From Blastobasis lacticolella (taxonomy: Eukaryota; Arthropoda; Insecta; Lepidoptera; Blastobasidae): a stretch of 64,000 bases of DNA. The translations under genes were made by a program, and so were the position numbers. Positions 58,827 through 64,000 of this stretch are shown piece after piece. Location of the stretch: positions 12,102,501 through 12,166,500 of the forward strand of contig LR990053.1 of NCBI GenBank assembly GCA_905147135.1. The letters are read 5' to 3'. The stretch's first letter is position 1, and each line of letters begins with the position of its first letter. Under the pieces are notes generated by a model. It saw nothing but the letters and a program-made list of their open reading frames with translations, had not been told where the DNA came from and ran no database searches.

Positions 58827-60244
58827 ATAAAACTATAAGCAATGATAAACAACTATATTTCATTCTTGTCCACAATCACTCTGAGAAACACTATTGAGCA
58901 AAACACTGTTCGTAATTTTAAATGTTTTTATTCAAGACATATAAATACAATAAATAAAAAAAGGATTATCAATAATTATAAACATTTAAAATTACAAACA
59001 TTTATATTCACCTACTCAACAGAAATTAGTTGGGATTTATCTACTAACAAATTTAACAACAGCATTTTTTATAACAATATGTAATGAATTAAATGCGAAA
59101 GTTAAGCTTACTTTTATAAACATTGTGGATGAGGAACATTTTAGTCTTCTAATTCTCCAAAAACTGCAAGAGAAAGTCAAGTTATTTGGACATTTCCCAA
59201 GTTCCTATTTTAGCACTACAAATACATTTTAAAATTTTATAAGTGTATAAACCCACCATGTAATGCTGTCCACTCATTGAATAGATTTTTTAAGTAATAT
59301 TAATTGCACATCAAAACTGTACCTATACTACAACGAAGTAACAAACTATGCCTAGGGATTGTATAACTAACGAAAATTACTGCACCTCATTAGATAAATT
59401 ATTCTACTTAAATTTATAAATGCATAGCTAAGTAGGATGTAGGTATGTGTTTGTGGCACAAACATTTAACATGAAATATATTAGAAACTAAATAGTAAGT
59501 GTCTATTTCATGTTAATACACTTGAATTCATTAACTAAATTATTTTGTTGCAATTTTCTTTTCATATTGAGCATGGTGCTCCTTTAGAAAACCTTTAAAA
59601 AACTAAAGTTCCTAGTTAGTTTATCATCACTATGCGTGTCTACAATCGGATGTCGGTTCCCCTTCATAACCATCACAGGTTCAACTTGTTCAAAATCAGG
59701 GTATTTTTGTCATCAAAACAATATTTTGTTATAGGTACTTACATAAAAAATAGTGATTCAGTTGTGGCATGAATACAATTTTGCTCACTACTTTGCTCCT
59801 ACAGACATAAATAACCTGTCCTTTATACCACTATCAAAGTATGCCATGGTTTTGAACTGGAACCTTTCTTACTCTTGGCCGATGGACTCCAAACAATTAT
59901 AACACACATAATATATAGGGAATTCCTTTAAAATTATCAGTTTATAGATGTGCAATTAAATATTCGATTATTTGTCTTATGATTGTAAGTACATTGCTCT
60001 AAGTTGATAATGTTAATGTTTCTTTAATAAACAATGCAATCATTCCCTGTGATTGCAAGTGATTCATTTCTCAAACTACCAATGTACACATTTGGTACAC
60101 ACCTATAAATGAATTCATTATTTAGGATGATCACTGAAATGAATTCATTATTTAAGATGATCACTGTTACCTATCTATGGTTTGAAAATTTAAGTATCTC
60201 AGTTTCAAGACCCATTTATGGTTGGTACTATCACTCACAAAATG
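58827..60244. other. Convergent 3' flanks of TAF1C-like gene and TIM50
   Basis: AT-rich, no coding signal. It includes the presumed 3' UTRs of both genes. A short direct repeat GAATTCATTATTTAGGATGATCAC stands tandem near 60110-60170 (only partly exact). Confidence 0.5.
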
Positions 60245-62702
60245 CTAACGTCTTGTGAAGCTCCTGATCCAGCTCCTGGTTAATGGCTGATCTGGTTCTT
60301 TACTCTCTCTATCTTTTTCCTCCATTTGCTCCATGAGCTTGCGTTGGTTCTCACGGAATGCCGCTATAGGGTCTTCAAATTGGCTATAGTACATGAGAAC
60401 CTCCCGCACATCAATAACATTTGACATTGATATTGCTGGAAATAGAAAACATCAAGTCACATTTTGTAAATGTACGAGGAGTAAAATTGCAATGTGACAG
60501 TATTAAGTACATGACATGGTCAGTTACAACAAACAACAATTGTAACAGAAGAATCTGCCTTAGCTCTCAAGATGAGTTATCAAATAAAATTGTTGCTTAC
60601 TTTGTAATAAATTCGCAAGATCAAGTAAAGCGGTGTCATCATCTGTACCCTTCCATTTCCTGAGTATCAATGAATTCTGAGGATGGAATTTTGTTGCTTG
60701 TTTGTTCCAGTCTACGACTATAACCTGAAAATCAAGAATTTTATGTAATGTTACTTATAATGAAAATTACTACAGTGGATTGGGATCAGAGCAGACTGAA
60801 TTACCTTGGAAAGATCTCTATTTAATCCTTCTAGATTTTTTACATGAACACCATCAATAAAATGTGTAGAATCCCTGAAGAGTTTGTATGCAATGAATTT
60901 ATTTTCTGGATCCAACTTTTCTATTATGGGCCAAATCATAAATGCATTTTCTGAAGTGAATATTATTACTTCATAGTCTGCATTAGCAACTTGCTGTAGA
61001 AATTGATCAACACCTGGACGTTTTTTGAATCTGGAAAAATGGTTAAAGGATATATTCTAATAAGAATAATATAATATCTCAATTTAAGGTTCTTTATAGC
61101 ATACCTTATTAATCTCCTACTACTAAACATGTGTGCATAAATACAATTTACTGCTTACCTCCACCCAGTTTGATAAGACCAATCAGGATGCACCAATACA
61201 TCAGTGAACTCCAACACAAGAGTGTAAGTAGGCTGGTATGGGGCTTGCAAAGGATCTGGTAGCAGCTTTTCTCGTGAAGGCTCTTTTATCATCTGAATAA
61301 CATATTCAGTTAATATACTTAGTATTAGCTAATAATACACATAGATACATGCTTTTTTACCTTTTCATAAAATGTAAGCTCTTTCCACGTCCGTCTCAAA
61401 TATTGTAGGACTACTGGCATCTCTGAAAACTCATCATCAATAATTTGCCCCTCATCATCTCGTCTAGGAGCTCCCATTTCAATTACCATACAACCACCCA
61501 TTATTGTCAAGCTGCCTCCAAATATTGCAAACCTATAACAAGTTTTATAAATAAATAAGGACAAAGACAGACTACATTTATTTTACACAGTCACTAACAC
61601 ATTTAATCAAGATCATGCCTATTTGTTATCACATCAGCAGCATATAACGGCCCACTGCAGGACTTAGCTTAGCTGGTAATTCCTCAAATAGAATCATTTG
61701 CCATTATCTTCATGCCTGGCATGTGGGTGCAATAAATTGAAAAATGTCAGCATGGTAGACAAGAAAACAAGCAAAGGCATTTTCTACAGAGATACTAGGT
61801 AGTATGCCACTAGTAGTTAGCCGTGTGGTGTCCGGCAGAGTAGAATATCACCAACCCCATACACTCAATGGTGTCGTATAAGGCGACTAATGTTTTCGAG
61901 GCAAAAGATCAAGAGTCTCCGTAGTCTGAAAAATGGGCAGCTGCATTTTCCATTGTTATATTTAAACACTGCTATCTCCAACCCGCCTGCCAAGCGTGGA
62001 GATTATGGCAATAACCTCCCCTTTCGTGGGAGAGGCCCTAAGTCCTGCAGTGGACTGTTACTGGCTGTAATTATGATGATGATGATGCCACTAAATCAGT
62101 CGCCTTGAATGACACCCGTAATGGAAAGGTTAGTAGTACTTTCTACTCTACTGGACATTACACAGCAAATTGAACAATTTGAACTAACTTACCCAATTTT
62201 CATCCTTCTCCAACTTTTTTCATTTTCCTCTGTTTTCTCTTTGCTTTCTTTCTCAAACTGTTCCTGCTCTTTTTTTATTTCGCTGGCATCTTCTGTGCTT
62301 AATTGAGAAGTGGGGAAAAGGCGGCCTAAGATTTCTACCCGACCAGGATCTTTAGAACTTTTTGATTTATCACCTAAACAAAACCAAATTCATTCAATAA
62401 TTAAAATCAATGGAGCATAACCTATAAAATAATGTTCAATGCTGTTTGGTAATGTTAGGTACTACTTAAGTTTGGTACAAAAAGACAAGACGTTATTTAT
62501 GCAGACCGGAATAACGATACTTTTTATACTTTCTTACAGAAAAGGGTACATTTTGCAACTAACCTAAATTATCGGCTGAGTAAAATCTAGCAGAGTTCGT
62601 AGTCAACAGCCATAACTTCTGCCTTGAAAGGTTTCTCGTATTTAACGTAGCAACTTTACAGTACAAAGGATTTGTGAGAGAGAATACTTTCCTGAGAGAC
62701 AT
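60245..62702 (-). CDS. TIM50: Mitochondrial import inner membrane translocase subunit TIM50, 388 residues (7 exons)
   Basis: TIM50 is the intermembrane-space receptor of the TIM23 complex that hands presequence proteins from the outer to the inner membrane. Minus-strand exons: 62702-62564, 62373-62193, 61532-61361, 61292-61159, 61030-60805, 60724-60601, 60435-60245. Phases match and total 389 codons including stop. The N-terminus [20 protein letters not shown] is Arg/Lys/Ser-rich without acidic residues, as in a mitochondrial presequence. One membrane segment, [20 protein letters not shown], is in exon 3. The FCP1/NIF-like domain follows: [64 protein letters not shown]. The first catalytic Asp of phosphatases is Glu here (LEFTDV), as usual for TIM50, which is not a phosphatase. 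The C-terminus [16 protein letters not shown] is also typical. Intron 2 holds a LINE remnant. Confidence 0.95.
61630..62090 (+). mobile_element. LINE-tail remnant in TIM50 intron 2
   Basis: CCCGCCTGCCAAGCGTGGAG, GGCAATAACCTCCCCTTTCG, GTCCTGCAGTGGACTGTTAC and an ending ATGATGATGATGA are the usual pieces of a common lepidopteran RTE-like tail. There is no intact reading frame. Confidence 0.7.
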
Positions 62703-64000
62703 TTTAATTTCACAACATTCCTCAATTCAAAATATTCTCTATCAAATGAACAAATTGTGAACAATTGTTAAACTAGATTGACAGTTAATCAATCAAACAT
62801 AGCTGTCAAAAATACGTGACTGAAAAACCTTTGAAAAACCTCTTTGCCTCTTGAAAAATGTAGTCTACATGTCTATGCTATATAAAGCGGTCTAGCGGTT
62901 CATAGAAAGTGTTCACTAAGATCCAGCCGGTACAAAGAGAATGAAAAACGGAAGAATGTTAAATACGGAACTCGTATCAGTTGAAAAAAGACATCTAAGT
63001 CTAGCCAATTCTTCACAATTACTTATTGAAAAATAAATATTTTTAGCAAAACTGCAACACTCATGCGAAACTCATGCAACACTGGAATAAGCCGTAGAGT
63101 AAATGATGAAAGAAGAAACTCCTTTTACGCAAGGAGTAAGAAGTTTTTTTTGTCATAACGAAGAGAAATCAATGAGGAAAGAAAAAGCTCCTTTTAAGAG
63201 GAGAGGCCATTGTGTTCAATAATGCGTGTAATGCATTGAAAAAACACGGGTATTGCGGCGTGCCCCGGGACATACCATTTAATGTTACATAAAATGGCCG
63301 ACGGATGTGCACAAAATGAAGATTTTCTTAGAATCATGGTATGTACAACACAGTCACCTTGGCGTTAATGTCCCGGATGTACTCTCGCGCGTAAGGGCCC
63401 GAGGTCTGCCTTAACCGTGATCCAGGATTTGGTAGATCAGGTAATTACAGTGGAGCGAGTGCTATCTGACCTCCGTGACCCTGTTAACAGGGGAACCTGA
63501 CCAGATTGAATTATGTATGCAGTCGCCTAATTACGACTGAAGTACAGTAGGCTAATTATGTAACTCTGTTGCAAACAATACTCTCATTTCAATAATTGAA
63601 CTAACCCATCGGTTAGTGTTAACTCAGAAAAGAGTCATAAACGAAACTTGGTTTTACAGCCTGTCATCGCCGTAGAAATCACAACCACAGGGCAAGTCCT
63701 CCTAACAGAGTAAGGAGTTTCATTCGTCATTAGTGGCAGTGACAATGACATGCCTGTCATTGTCAATGTCAAAACCTAAGATTTTTTACCTGTCTGTCTA
63801 CGCAGTGCCACAAACTTAATCTGACCCGGTGACAGCGTCGCTGTTATTGGCATTGACATGACATTTCAAAATGGCGAGTCTTGGTTCCAGTTTTACAAGG
63901 AGAATACCTCAAGTCAAAATTTCGAAAATACTTGGTACTTAACTCATGTAAAAATTTACTTGCAACAAATCAAGTGAGGTATTTTCTTCTTTGCGAAAGC
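62703..64000. other. TIM50 upstream region and repeat debris
   Basis: No gene seen. 63410-63500 contains CCGTGATCCAGGATTTGGTA and GTGACCCTGTTAACAGGG, a diverged relative of the MITE B core (GACCATGATCCAGGATATTA, GTGACCCTGTTTACAG). 63845-63890 (GACATGACATTTCAAAATGG) matches 13555-13585 in RALGAPB intron 8. Both are old dispersed repeats. Confidence 0.5.

Overview
This is an animal nuclear genome window, almost certainly from a moth or butterfly (Lepidoptera). Genes are split by GT-AG introns, intergenic DNA is AT-rich, and the repeats are of types I associate with Lepidoptera: RTE tails ending in GATGATGAT, short Helitrons opening TCTACACTAATATTATAAAG, a tRNA-headed SINE, CR1/Jockey-like LINEs and many MITEs. 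The species cannot be named from the sequence.

Layout. (1) 902-18106, plus strand: the last 13 recognisable coding exons (660 codons) of the Ral GTPase-activating protein beta subunit (RALGAPB). All splice phases match. (2) 20294-29196, plus: a seven-exon gene for a predicted 1829-residue, mostly disordered protein with a C-terminal membrane segment, not recognised. (3) 29.4-46.5 kb: a mobile-element graveyard with a palindromic MITE, an RTE fragment, a CR1/Jockey-like LINE inside a MITE, a Jockey-like RT, a LINE invaded by a second LINE and a mariner/IS630-type element, a GCTCGCTC minisatellite and a Helitron. (4) 46.5-53.3 kb: an ISL2EU/Harbinger-type transposon whose THAP-DDE transposase gene can be assembled without a break (509 residues), plus a 2.1-kb near-identical inverted copy of its middle. 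(5) 50.2-55.9 kb: four copies of a 415-bp MITE. (6) 56284-58826, plus: a TAF1C-like RNA polymerase I factor (647 residues). (7) 62702-60245, minus: complete TIM50 (388 residues), convergent with TAF1C. (8) 62.7-64 kb: repeats only.

The most unusual signal is inside RALGAPB. Four of its 13 exons have partial tandem copies next to them. The extreme case is intron 3: the intron 3/exon 4 junction (3' splice site plus about 57 nt of exon 4) is amplified into 35 extra copies of a 131-133 bp unit, ending in the genuine exon 4. Exon 7 has about five partial downstream copies, three keeping an open frame and the 5' splice site. Exon 3 and exon 10 each have one extra copy, and the exon 10 copy carries a stop. 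So the intron is a field of decoy splice sites made from the gene's own exons. The second structural oddity is the inverted duplication around the ISL2EU element, bounded by a perfect 29-bp hairpin and lying inside a perfect 31-bp inverted repeat.

The cellular genes look functionally unrelated (Ral signalling, Pol I transcription, mitochondrial import); there is no operon-like logic.
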